From Mycosarcoma maydis (lineage: Eukaryota; Basidiomycota; Ustilaginomycetes; Ustilaginales), in the NCBI RefSeq assembly GCF_000328475.2, contig NC_026478.1, forward strand, positions 1,426,001 through 1,490,000: a stretch of 64,000 bases of DNA, written 5' to 3'. Below, piece after piece: positions 37,439 through 48,128 of the stretch (position 1 is its first letter; each line of letters begins with the position of its first letter). A program made the translations under genes and the position numbers. The notes beneath the pieces were generated by a model that ran no database searches, was not told where the DNA came from, and worked only from the letters and a program-made list of their open reading frames with translations.

Positions 37439-40400
37439 ATGGCAGACGCACACCAATCACCCCTCCTCCTTCTACCTCTTAAAACAACAGAGGAGGTCGA
37501 CCTTGGCTCTGCTGTCAAGTCGCTCATCACCAACAGCTACGGCGAAGACTCTAAAAAGTACTCGGAGCAAACATCTCAACTCAACCGTGCACGTCAAGAT
37601 GCGGTCAAAGGTGCAGCCTCGGATGCCACAGGCAGAGACTTGCTCTTCAAATGGTTCCACATGCTCGAGATGCTCGAGCTCCGTTTTCCAGAGCTTCGTG
37701 TACCATTTCCTTGGAAAGACGCTTTTACGCAAAAAACCATCTCTCAGTCCAGCTTGGCCTACGAAAAAGCCAGTATCATTTTCAACATTGCTGCAACGCT
37801 TTCCTCGCTCGCTTCATCGCAACCTCGCATGCCGGGCAACGCTGACGGTCTTAAGCGTGCCTATGCCGCCCTCCGTCAAGCAGCTGGTATGCTGAGCTAC
37901 ATCAATGAAAACTTTCTGCATGCTCCCAGCACTGATATGAGCAAGGACGTTGTCAAGTGTTTGGTCGGTATCACGCTGGCTCAGGCATCCGAGGTGTTCC
38001 TGGAAAAGACCATCGAGGAGAAGAAGGGTGCTGGTCTCATCTCGAAGCTCGCAAGTCAAACCGCTGCTGCCTACACTGGCTTGGTGGACGATTCGCGTGA
38101 AAACGTCACCAAAGGCATCTTCGAACGTTCCTGGGCCTACCTTATTCAAGTCAAGGCAAGGCATTTCACGTCCGTCATGCAGTACTACAAAGCGCTGGCC
38201 GACGATGCGGCTGGCTCGCATGGCGCTTGTCTTGTGCGGTTGACGGTAGCAGAGACGGCAGCCAAAGAAGCTCGCAATTTGTTGACCACCTTTAGCGCAT
38301 CCGCTACCGCGAGCGTGACTGCGGATCGTCCCTCGCTGCCCAGCGATGCGGCATCTGCGCTTGTGGCCATCGTCAACGCTCAGGTCGCTCGATGCACCGA
38401 GCGCAAAGAGTCTGCCGTCAAGGACAACGACCTCATCTATCACGACATTCTCCCCTCGGAGTCATCGCTCCCTGCTGTCGACAAGCTCGTTGCTGCCAAT
38501 CCCATCCCGATTCAGGAGATCTTTGCAGCTCCCGAAGTACAACGCGTCATCGGCCCGGATCTGTTCCAGAACCTTGTGCCGCTGGGTGTACACGAAAAAG
38601 CGTCTCTGTACTCGGAAGAGAAGGCCAAGATCGCCCGTGCCGAATCGGAGCGCCATGACCTTGCGACGGGAGAAATGCAAGCTTCGCTCGACTACCTGGG
38701 CTTGCCGTCAAGCCTCCAAAAATATCGTGCCCTTGCTCAAGGCAGTGGAAGCAATGCTATGCTCGACTCGCTCGCTGATCCCGGCCCGGAGGTGATGCGA
38801 TGGTCAACCGAGGAAGCCGAGGGTGGTGGTGGGCGCGGTGCTGATGGTCTTGGAGTGGGTGCCACGGGGGTGGATTCTGCTCTGCAGCGGATCGAGAGCA
38901 TCAAGTCGCAAGCGGCAAACGACATCGACGCGGCACTTGCAGCGCTCGATGACGAGAACCGCGAATGCGAGAAGCAGCGCGTTCGCTTTGGACACAAGTG
39001 GAGCCAGGACCCTGCTGGTTTGCATACCAAAGACATGCGTGTCAATCTCAAGGAGAACAAGGAAGCTATGCAACAAGCTTCGCAGAACGACGCGCAGATC
39101 GGTGGGCTGTGGAAGTCGATCCGACAGGACGTCCAGTTGCTCGTCTCGGGACGTGAGGCACTCGAAGCTGCTTTCGCTGCCGCGCTTACGGGTCAAACGG
39201 GGTTGTACGGCGAAGGCAGTGCTCCTACCTCGCTCATCGATACTTCGGCTGAAGAAGAGAGCGCTTCCGAAGGCGAGATCGCCTCAGTGAGAGCGAAACT
39301 GGCCCAGATCGACGAAGCACTCATCAAGCTGAACAAGATCAAGAAGGAACGCGGAGAAGTGCTGGCCGATCTAAAAGAGAAGATTCAGACAGACGACATT
39401 TCTCAGGTTCTCGTACTGAATCGTCGTGCGCAAAACGTCGATTCGTCCATCTTTGCCGCTGAGCTGGAAAAGTTCAAGCCGCATCAGAACCGGATTGCAG
39501 TCAGCTTGCATCATCAGCAAGCGCTGCTTGCTGAAGTGGAGACAGCATTCAAGGAGCTTATCGAGCTACCGGCGAGTAAAGCGGCGGGTGCAAAGTGGGA
39601 CGAAAAGGAACAGGCGAGGAACAAGTTGGTGGCGAGGCTGAAGAGGGCGAGGGACTCGAATGCACAGGTGAGGGCGGGGGTCGCCAAGGGTCTGCAGTTC
39701 TACGCGGATCTGCAGGAGATTGTGAAGGCCACGAGGCAGAACGTGAATCGGTATGTCGGGGAGAGGAAGAGTGAAAGGTCGAAACTGGTGTCGGAGCTGG
39801 AATGGGAGGAAAAGGGCTCGGATGGGTTGAGTTCGTCGATGGCGGGGCTGAGCGGGCTAGGAGGTGCCGGCGGTCATCCAGCTCCTCCAACTCCGCATAG
39901 ACATACGAGTTATGCAAGTGCATATGGAGGAGCTGGTGCGCCTGGTCCACTTTCACCCGGCCCTCCGCCCGCAGCTTTACCAGGTGTAAGACAGACTTCC
40001 AATTCAGGTCCGCCTCCACCACCACCTCTGCCGCATCAGCAAGCATCGTACCAGCAGCAGCCACCACCTGCCGCAGCGGCTCCTGCTCACGACCCTTACA
40101 GCTCGATGTTTTCCAGCGGTCCGTTCTCTGCTGCCCTTCAGCAACCTGCTTCTCCTCAACACCAACGACCACCTACACACTATGGTAGCCAGCTCGGCTA
40201 TGCATGCGATGCTCCACAGCGTGCTCCGGCGTTGCCTCCCCCACCACAACAGTTTCAGCCGAGCTTCGCGCCTAGCGTGGCGTCGCCGACGCAGTCGAGA
40301 TACACTTCACCACCACCTGTTCCTCAGGGACAGCAAACGTTCAGTGGATCGAGTGGATATGGAATGCCGCCTGCACCACTGCAGCACGGCGGTGGGTACG

Positions 40401-40669
40401 GAGGATCACAGCCGTATGCAGCGCACGATTATTCGAGCCCACCGCCACAGTCACCTTACGGTGTTCCAATTGGTCAACAGCAATACGGAGGAGGGCATGC
40501 TCAAAATCAGCCCCAGTATCAGGCGTATGGCGCGCCACCTCAGCAACATGCAAGTCAGCAGGTGTACGGTTCACGTGCGCAACCCCCTCCTCCCCAGCAG
40601 CAGCAGTATCAGCAGCCGTCGTATGCTCAACATGGGGGGTATCAAGGCGGGTACCAGCCTCCCTACTGA
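37439..40669 (+). CDS. BRO1: BRO1 (ALIX family) ESCRT-associated protein
   Basis: 1076 residues from the ATG at 37439; the frame is open slightly upstream from a TTG only. The BRO1 domain spans about residues 5-390 ([53 protein letters not shown]). A helical V domain (about 400-810) follows, with many Leu/Glu/Lys heptads. The last 260 residues are Pro/Gln/Tyr-rich repeats with PPPP and YGG-type motifs. Bro1 binds Snf7 of ESCRT-III on endosomes, recruits the deubiquitinase Doa4, and is needed for cargo sorting into multivesicular bodies. The alternative paralogue is Rim20/PalA; the long Pro-rich tail favours BRO1. Intact, single exon. Confidence 0.88.
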
Positions 40670-40924
40670 AGCGCATGATACAGTGCAAGAAGGAAAGAAT
40701 TCTGTTGGGTAGCAGCGTTGACAGAGTTGCAATGAAGTCTGATAAGGTTTCTCCATTTTGCGCGAATTGCAAGCTTGTGGCGCGATGCCGAGGTGAGTTG
40801 CAGATGCTGAACACGAGCCTATGACCGACAGAGGTAAGAGATTACATCGATGCTTGTCAGGAGCGGAAAGACTGGGAGTGCGAATGGGGCATGATACAAT
40901 GTTTGTCAAGGACACTGACGAGTG

Positions 40925-41758
40925 TTAGGCGGACTTGTGATTGTACTTCAAGCCGTCCAAACCCAACAACTGATTCTCGGACCTTCGAATGCAGGTCTCG
41001 ACGACGAGCATGAGGCCAGCGACTGCAGGAGTGAGACCGAACCAGCCGGCATTGCTAAAGTTTCCGGCCCCAAAGATCAACATGGGCAACGGAAGCGCGG
41101 CGATGAAGAGGAACCAGAGATACAAGAGTCTTGGATTGGCGAGCGTGTCGTACAGCGCTTTGCTTTCAGGGCCGATGTTGGCGGGTTGATCGGTGCGCTC
41201 GTGAAGGTTGACTTTGTTTCCTGCCGAGTAGCGGAGCTCAGAGAGGGTGGCAACGAGGTAGGAGGGCGCGGTGCCGAACGGATGTGAACGGTACAGCGAG
41301 GCGTTGCTGCGCGTGATCTTGGTCAGAAGGCTGTCGTGACCCATGAGAGACAGAAGTTCGAGAGCGCAGAGGTAGAGCAGGTAGCCTTGGATGCCAAAGA
41401 AGATCATGTAGATCGGAAAGGCCGGGAGGTAGGTCAAGTGATCCTCAGTTCCGATAACGTGCACTCCATGGTGGAAGAGTGTCAGATGGTTTTCTGGATG
41501 CGTTCCGTTGATGTAAGATGGAATAGGCGTCAGGTAGGCGACCGATACGAGCAGCACCATGAGCAGCAGAGCTGCACGGTAGACGTAGTTGGAAGCATCG
41601 TTCTTGGTCTTGAGCTCTCGTAGGAGCGCTTCTTGTTCTTCGGTTGGGATGGGCTCGTTGAGATCGTCGTACTTGTCCAGGGTTTCAGAGTGCATCCCTT
41701 TCTCTTTGCCCGCAGCACTGGTACGAGATTGCACCCGAGATGAAAATGTTGACGACAT
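40925..41758 (-). CDS. Conserved hypothetical four-helix membrane protein
   Basis: 277 residues from the ATG at 41758. The frame is open further upstream to 41896, but that extension is basic low-complexity and unlikely. A charged N-terminus (LDKYDDLNEPIPTEEQEALL) precedes four hydrophobic helices: AALLLMVLLVSVAYLTPIP, FPIYMIFFGIQGYLLYLCAL, LYLWFLFIAALPLPMLIFGA and FGLTPAVAGLMLVVET. No catalytic motif and no signal peptide. The pattern resembles small ER or Golgi membrane proteins of unknown function. Convergent with BRO1, with 255 bp between the stops. Confidence 0.75.
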   Translation of the reverse strand: MSSTFSSRVQSRTSAAGKEKGMHSETLDKYDDLNEPIPTEEQEALLRELKTKNDASNYVYRAALLLMVLLVSVAYLTPIPSYINGTHPENHLTLFHHGVHVIGTEDHLTYLPAFPIYMIFFGIQGYLLYLCALELLSLMGHDSLLTKITRSNASLYRSHPFGTAPSYLVATLSELRYSAGNKVNLHERTDQPANIGPESKALYDTLANPRLLYLWFLFIAALPLPMLIFGAGNFSNAGWFGLTPAVAGLMLVVETCIRRSENQLLGLDGLKYNHKSA

Positions 41759-42250
41759 TGGTGCAATATGGTTGGTGGATGATGATCGCTCGAATGTAAG
41801 AGAGATTCCGCGAGTACATACACCTGATACTTGGAACCGGTTTGGTTTGCGCAGTCGTGAATGCGCGAGTCGTGAGTGTGTTGTTTTCGGTATCAACGCG
41901 TCACCTTGCTGTTGCTGCTGCTGTTGCTGCTTGTCCTTCGGTGTTTTGGACTCAATTTGTGATTCGTGGATTTGCAGTCACGAGTTTTGACGGAATCTCC
42001 GATGCGCTCACGGGTTTTACGATTTCGTGATTTTTTGTCGGAAAGCATCTTGTTGACCAAAGCAAAGCGCACGGTCAATTTTGAAAGTCCACTCGTGACT
42101 AGTCACCACTTTCCTCATCAAAGATCCTTCTCCGCGCTCCTCCTCCACCGGCTGGCATACTTGACCTGTTCAGGTCGCCTCTACAGACCATCAATTCAGC
42201 AAAAGTGACCGGTTCACCAAGGCTACATCTAGAATCTTACTGGCTACACG
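41759..42250. other. Divergent promoter region, membrane protein / MED6
   Basis: Contains heptamer-like motifs around 41858-41880 and 41950-41990 and a GTTGCTGCT triplet run at 41908-41932. No gene. Confidence 0.5.
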
Positions 42251-43094
42251 ATGTCGACGCAACCAGCACCACCACCAGAAGCACCCTCGAATCTGCTCCA
42301 TGTCCAATTTAAGAACCCCGAGTTCCTCTCGTACCTCTCGCATCTCCAATCCACCGGTCAAGTCAGTCTTGGCCGCGACTCCTCTTGCGCCAAGTTCGAT
42401 CCTGCCCATCCTCTCACGGAACACAATGTAATGGCGTACTTTGCAACCTCACCGTTCTTCGATCGGCGAAGCAACAACGAGCAGATTCGCATGCAAAACA
42501 TCGCGAATGGCATCCAAAATTTGAGCGGAGGCATGGGAGCTAAACAGGAGGAACAAGAACTAAAGCGGTTTACCGGACTCGAGTTTGTGCTCGTGCATTC
42601 CAGGGAACCGACGTGTTTCGTTGTGCAGAAGCGATGGAGAACTTCACCGACCGAAACAACACCTTTGGCCGCATACTATGTTATCAACGATTCCATCTAC
42701 CAGGCTCCTGACTTGTATTCTATTCTGGCAACCCGACTGGTAAGTCAACGTTGATCGAGCCGGTGTGTTGATCTGCATTCTGACACTATGCTGTATGGTT
42801 GATCGAAACTTTCTGCAGCAATCCACCGTATACGCGCTGAGAATGTCGCTATCCACCCAACGTCGAGCGCGACCCTCTTTCGATCCGCGCCGTGGCCATC
42901 ATGGTCGATTCATCGTCGCTGACGCCCCCACCAGTATCGACGCCGACTCCAACCGCACCTGCACCACCCAATCTACGCACACCCACCACGCCGACGACCA
43001 TACCCCCCAACTCGAGCATCAACAAGACCACATCCACCCTCCTCCTCCTGCCGCTTTCACTCAACCCCAACTCAAGAAAGCGCGCTTCGATTGA
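42251..43094 (+). CDS. MED6: Mediator subunit Med6
   Basis: Two exons, 42251-42739 and 42819-43094, joined at GTAAGT...CTGCAG; 254 residues. The Med6 domain is clear: VQFKNPEFLSYL near the N-terminus, the hallmark NVMAYFATSPFFDRRSNNEQ, LEFVLVHSREPTCFVVQKRW, and PLAAYYVINDSIYQAPDL ending at the intron. Exon 2 begins QSTVYALRMSL, then turns into a His/Thr/Pro-rich tail ending KKARFD. Med6 is a head-module subunit that links Mediator to RNA polymerase II in the nucleus. Without splicing the protein would stop four codons past the domain edge, so the two-exon model is preferred. Confidence 0.92.
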
Positions 43095-43671
43095 TCCTCC
43101 CTCTGCAGCCCACTGCGCCTTCTCACTCTACAAACCACCGTCCTTTCTCCACTCCTTCACATGTACTTGTACCACTTTCACCCCCATTATACCCATCAGC
43201 CCCTTTTGGCATCACGCCACTGTCTCAAGACACCACATGTACTACATGTACAAACAAGCGAGCAAGATCCATAACCTGTGCAAGCCCATTCAAGCTCGTG
43301 TATAGCAATTCAGAATGCGGTGTATATTGATTGTGTTGAGAGGCGAAGACGGGATGGAAGAAAATGGACAGACGAGGGTGGAGAGATAAGGAAAGGTGTA
43401 CATATCCATTTGTAGAGACCGATGCTCCACGGAAAGTCGACCAGGCTACGAAACGGCCCATAAACGAACAATCGCACATGGACCGCCAAGGACATGTTTC
43501 AGCTGCTCAGAACAGGCCGAGTGTGCGTCGAGCTGCCCTATCGCTCCGCGCTTGGTCCGTAAACAGATGCGCATGTCATGTTGAGGATGTGCGTTGCGGA
43601 ATAAGAAAACGTCAGCAACTTCGCTCTGAGCGAAGCGGCTGAGTTCACTACTGCATGTTGCTAAAGGTTTT
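43095..43671. other. Convergent intergenic region MED6 / VMA3
   Basis: 3' flanks of both genes. No repeats of note and no gene recognised. Confidence 0.5.
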
Positions 43672-44605
43672 TTACTTGAGCAAGCATCCAAGAGGGTCGT
43701 CTTGCGAACGAGTGTTGAGGATAAGTGCAACAATGAGACCATAGAGACCCAGCACTTCGGCGAAAATCAGGATCAAGATCATACCAATGAAGAGTCGGGG
43801 TTGCTGAGCGGTACCGCGCACACCGGCGTCACCGACGATGCCGATGGCGAAACCAGCGGCAAGACCAGCGAGACCGACCGAAAGACCAGCGCCGAGCTGG
43901 ATGAAACCAGCGTAGAGCGACATGGGTGTCTTGATGTCGCCCGAGATGAGCACGCTGACCACAAGACCGTAAATGGCAATGATACCAGCCATGATGACGG
44001 GAATAACACACTTGATCAGAAGATCAGGTCGAAGAACACCCATGGCCGAGATACCGACACCGGACTTGGAAGTACCGTACGAGGCACCGAGACCTATAGC
44101 GAGCGCGGAATGACGGCGAGCACATCAAAAGAGAGCAATGGAGAAACAGTCAGGGATCGATGCTCTGAGAGACTGGTCGCAACCAAGATATGTGGTTCTG
44201 ATACCTACAAGTGAAGACGATAGCAGCAGTGCATCCCTATTTTGATTTGGAGAGGAAAGAAGGAGGAAGAAGGCACAACAATGATGAGCATGGTGTTGTT
44301 GAACAAGAGAGCTGTGAGCGCTTTTCTGCTATTCTCGGAGGGAGCCAATGCAGGACGACACCAAGGCTCGGCATGGGGCAAACTCGTTGCCCTGATCCAT
44401 GATGCTCTACGGCGCAGCCTCGATCGCATCGAGCGGAACCTCTGCTTCAAAGCTTCGAATGCAACGCAAGTTGGAGCCAGACTGATGCGATCGCTTTACA
44501 GAACCAGGAAGAGATAGGCTGATTTGGGTGCCCAGAACTTACCATAGCGCCGAAGAAGGGGGCGTAGACGGGGCAGAGCTCCGTGTTGATCTTGGATGGA
44601 TCCAT
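43672..44605 (-). CDS. VMA3: V-type H+-ATPase proteolipid subunit c
   Basis: Three exons on the minus strand: 44605-44543 ([21 protein letters not shown]), a 28-nt micro-exon 44236-44209 (GCTAAIVFT) and 44093-43672; total 513 nt, 170 residues. The spliced sequence restores the invariant [20 protein letters not shown] and then [18 protein letters not shown]. Four membrane helices follow the usual arrangement. The proton-carrying Glu sits in the last helix ([18 protein letters not shown]). This subunit forms the rotating c-ring of the vacuolar proton pump. Length matches the family with a few extra C-terminal residues. Confidence 0.93.
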
Positions 44606-45348
44606 CTTGGCGGTATTTTATGTTTGTGAGGTAAAGGCGTAGGATCGATGCAGAGGACCAACGACGATTTGGCTGGGCGGTGTAGTGATGGTGGAGGAAC
44701 AAGGATAGACGACGAGAAGCAGGGTGTGCGCGCGTTGCGTTGGTTCGAGGGGAGACTTTGACTGGCCTGCTGAGCGTCTGTCTGCCTATCAGTCACGAGT
44801 GGTGAATTTGGTGGTTGGACCACCTTGGAACGTATCGTTGGCTCAACTAAAACGCAGCAGCCAAGCCTTTGCAAATCACGAATCACGAATGCAGCTGTTG
44901 CTGCCCCTGGACCTTCGAATTTCTGTGCCTTATTCTACCTGCAAGTTTGATCATCATTCGCGATTCGTGATTTATTGTATCCCAACGTGGATCGATGCGA
45001 ATTCAATTCCAGATTCATGATTTGACAGACTCAATAAGACCGCGAGATTTTAAAGTCGATCACGATGCGATTTGTATTGCCTCTTACAATCCGTTAATTT
45101 TTTCTTTGGTCCACCTTGTCCGATGAACGACGTAACATTTTAGTGTGTTGCCTACTCACGACTCCCTTCATGCTTGGTGTGCTTGCTGCCTCCACCCACG
45201 AATCGTGATTGATCTTAGGTACAGACGGACCTAATCGCCTTTCAAGACAGACACGTTCACAGATTTACCGCTGCCAGCTGAACTCGCGTGCCTCACAATT
45301 CTGTGACTAGCATAACAATAGATTACAAGAAGCACAAAGCAGGGCAGT
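44606..45348. other. Intergenic region upstream of VMA3
   Basis: Promoter of VMA3 and 3' flank of the seven-helix gene. Heptamer motifs at 44873-44890, 44956-44973 and 45197-45211. No gene. Confidence 0.5.
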
Positions 45349-48128
45349 TCACGTACGTTCAGATATTGCACGCGACGCCATACGTAATCGCATCTCGGCG
45401 TCCTCTTTCATCAGCACCGGGTCCGGATGGCCGCTGTCCCAAACCAGCGGGGCTGTCCACGGCGAAGTCGAAGTCATAGCGATTCCCAAGCCGACCTCAT
45501 TCTTGCTGCGGTTCTTAGCTGACTGAGACCGTGGCCGCGGGTGCAAGGGATGTAGCACGAATTCTTGTCCATCAAGAGTCACCAAGGGCTCATGAGAGTG
45601 AGGGCTTAGCGAGCTGTTCGAATCGTGCCCGTTGCTCTGGGCTCTTCGTACCAGCGGTTTCGCCGAAGATGGTGTTGAGGGTGTCCATATCGTGACTGGT
45701 GTAGCAGGACTTTGTGTCCAGTCGCTTTCGACATGGGAGCAGCCGGGCGTCGAAAAGGCGCCATCGATTGAATAGAGAGCAAAATCGTGATGCGGCGACA
45801 AGGCGGACCTAGACGGCGAGGCATAGATTGCTCTAGGCGGACGCTCAACTTGGTAGTGTTCTTCCACTGCCGGATGTTCCACGATCGTGCTGACCGTTTG
45901 CTCTACCAACACGCCTGTCTTGTTGCCCTTGCTTGGCGGGCTCGTGACTGTACCTCGTAGCGAGCGCTGCCTTTGTGACTCGTTCAGGGACCTCGAGAAT
46001 ATCGTTGTAGCCTGCAGGTCGGGCGTAGAGCTTGACATAGTAGCTTTGCGCAAAGTCAATGGCCGACTATTTGGACTGTAGGCGTTCGACTCTACATTCG
46101 GAGATTGTTGCTCGCCGTCGAGTTCGGCATAGGCATACAACGACGTCCGTCCGACTCCAGAGAGAGATCCAGCACGGCTGCTCCTACGGCGCGATCGCAC
46201 CTGCTCTAGCCCGATTTCCTGGCTGTGCTGATGTGACAGCATCGATGCAGCCCACGTCTTTGCGTCGCTCAAGCGTTTCGCTGACAACCTCCGTGTGAAT
46301 GCGTCATTGGTGCGCGACAGGCTGAAGTGCCGACTGCGGCTTCCACTGGAGCGGCTGTGAGTGGCCGCACTGATGTTGGACAGCACGGGCTCATATGTGC
46401 GGCTAAGGATGGCCAAGATGATGATGCTCGCCAGAACGACGGTGACCCAACACACGACGAGAAGTGCAACCTCGAGAGCCGAGGCGAAGTCGTTGGCTTC
46501 CCAAGCCGAATACCACGTTGTGGTGAGCTTGCCACAAAAGATGGCAAAGAACAGCATGCACAGCATCAAGCCGACAAATTGAACGACAAAGTTCATGTAG
46601 AACTTTTCCAGGTAGCGTTTGTGCGAGTTTTGCGTTTCCGACACTGATGGAGCTGGTCGCTCGAAAGCCGACGGACGAACAGAAGGAAAGAAGGTGTGAG
46701 AAGGCAGGTCTTCGTTCTCAAGTTCTTGCTGTGTGAAATACATCGAGCGCGTTTGTTCTTGAGCATTGTCATCCTGATTCGATGCGATTATGTGCATGTC
46801 GCCTACCAATTTGCCATTGCAAGGACCCTGGTGGCACGCAGACCATTGGAGATTGGAATCGCCAGATACCAGCGTAGTATTGCCTGATACGGCCGAGGAG
46901 GTGGAGAGGGAGCGAGGCGGCGCTTGCACGGATAGCATACGCTCGCCGTTTGCAGGACTGATCGCGTGCTTTTCGATATCGCCTTCGTGCTGATCCAAAT
47001 CGCTTCCAACGACAATATTGGGGTAAGCATTGGTTGGGCTGCGCACATGAGCAGACTCGCCATTGCGAACAGAGAATGATTCGCTAAAGGTGCGATTCTG
47101 CTTGAACGACTTGAGCGTTGTAAGCTGTTTGCGCAACGTGGCGACAAGTGAGCCGCCTGCTAGACAGTGGCATATGAACAAGCCGCAGACCCATGCTTCC
47201 CAGACTGTCATGCAGATGGAGAGTAAGTAGGCCGCGTCCAGCACCTCGAACCAGATTTGCTGCGCGTCGAGCAGCATGTCGCGCGACAGGACGTCGCCGG
47301 GTTGTACAGATGCCGACCAGCGTTGATGGTGATCGAAAGCCCAGCTGTAACGCTTCTGTGCAAGCACGACAGGAACGACGACACTGACGACCTGGATCAC
47401 TGGGATTGAAAACACAAAGACGTTGACAGCGGTGGGCGTTATGCCCATCCGAAGCGCCAGACTATGAGGCTTGCCAGGTTGCGGCGAGACGAAGCTAAGG
47501 GCGTTTGGACGTGCATAAACAACACCGACGGTGGTGCACCAGGCGCCCAGTATGAGAGGAAGCCACGTCAAGCCGATCCAGAGAATGATGTGCTTTGGCG
47601 ATTGCTGATTCTGAAACCACGCAACAACTTCCCAGCATCTGGGATCAAAAAAAAAGAAGCCAAGCAAATCCAGAGAGAAAGAGAGTTACAACGTCAGCGT
47701 GAGTGTACGCAGGTTTGAGAATGGGAGACGACATGCACTTACAAGGCGATGAGAAGGATTGCAAACATGCTCTCGATGGCAACAAAGGAGGTAACAGCGT
47801 TGGGCACAACGAGTGTACCGTTACTACGTCTAACCAGACGAAAAAGCCAGAATGACCTTTCCCAAACTCTTCGAAGGATGATAAGAAAGATCCAGATGCC
47901 GACGATTGCAGTGAGGACCGACAAGACCTTGAGCTGCACGAACGTACTGTTGCGAAGATGTGGATAGAAGAGCCTCTCGACAAATTGCTTTAACGAGGCG
48001 ACGGGATCTTGATCCCGGGTAAAGTCCGGGAACCAAGCGCGGCCAGCCTCATCGCGGACGGTGGAGAAGAGGCTCGTGGGCGGTGGTGGTGGCAAATTGA
48101 ATTGGTTGTTGAGTATGGAGTAGGACAT
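45349..48128 (-). CDS. Seven-helix membrane protein, orphan receptor-like
   Basis: Two exons, 48128-47743 and 47638-45349, joined at GTAAGT...CCCAG (2676 nt, 891 residues). The N-terminus is about 70 residues, Pro-rich, without a signal peptide. Seven hydrophobic helices follow: VQLKVLSVLTAIVGIWIFLI, VTSFVAIESMFAILLIAL, ILWIGLTWLPLILGAW, VFVFSIPVIQVVSVVVPVVL, AYLLSICMTVWEAWVCGLFI, FVVQFVGLMLCMLFFAIFCG and ALLVVCWVTVVLASIIILAI. A loop of about 165 residues separates helices five and six. A 390-residue Ser-rich cytoplasmic tail follows. The layout recalls a G-protein-coupled receptor, but I cannot match it to Ste2, Ste3, cAMP-receptor or Pth11 classes. Function unknown. Confidence 0.75.
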
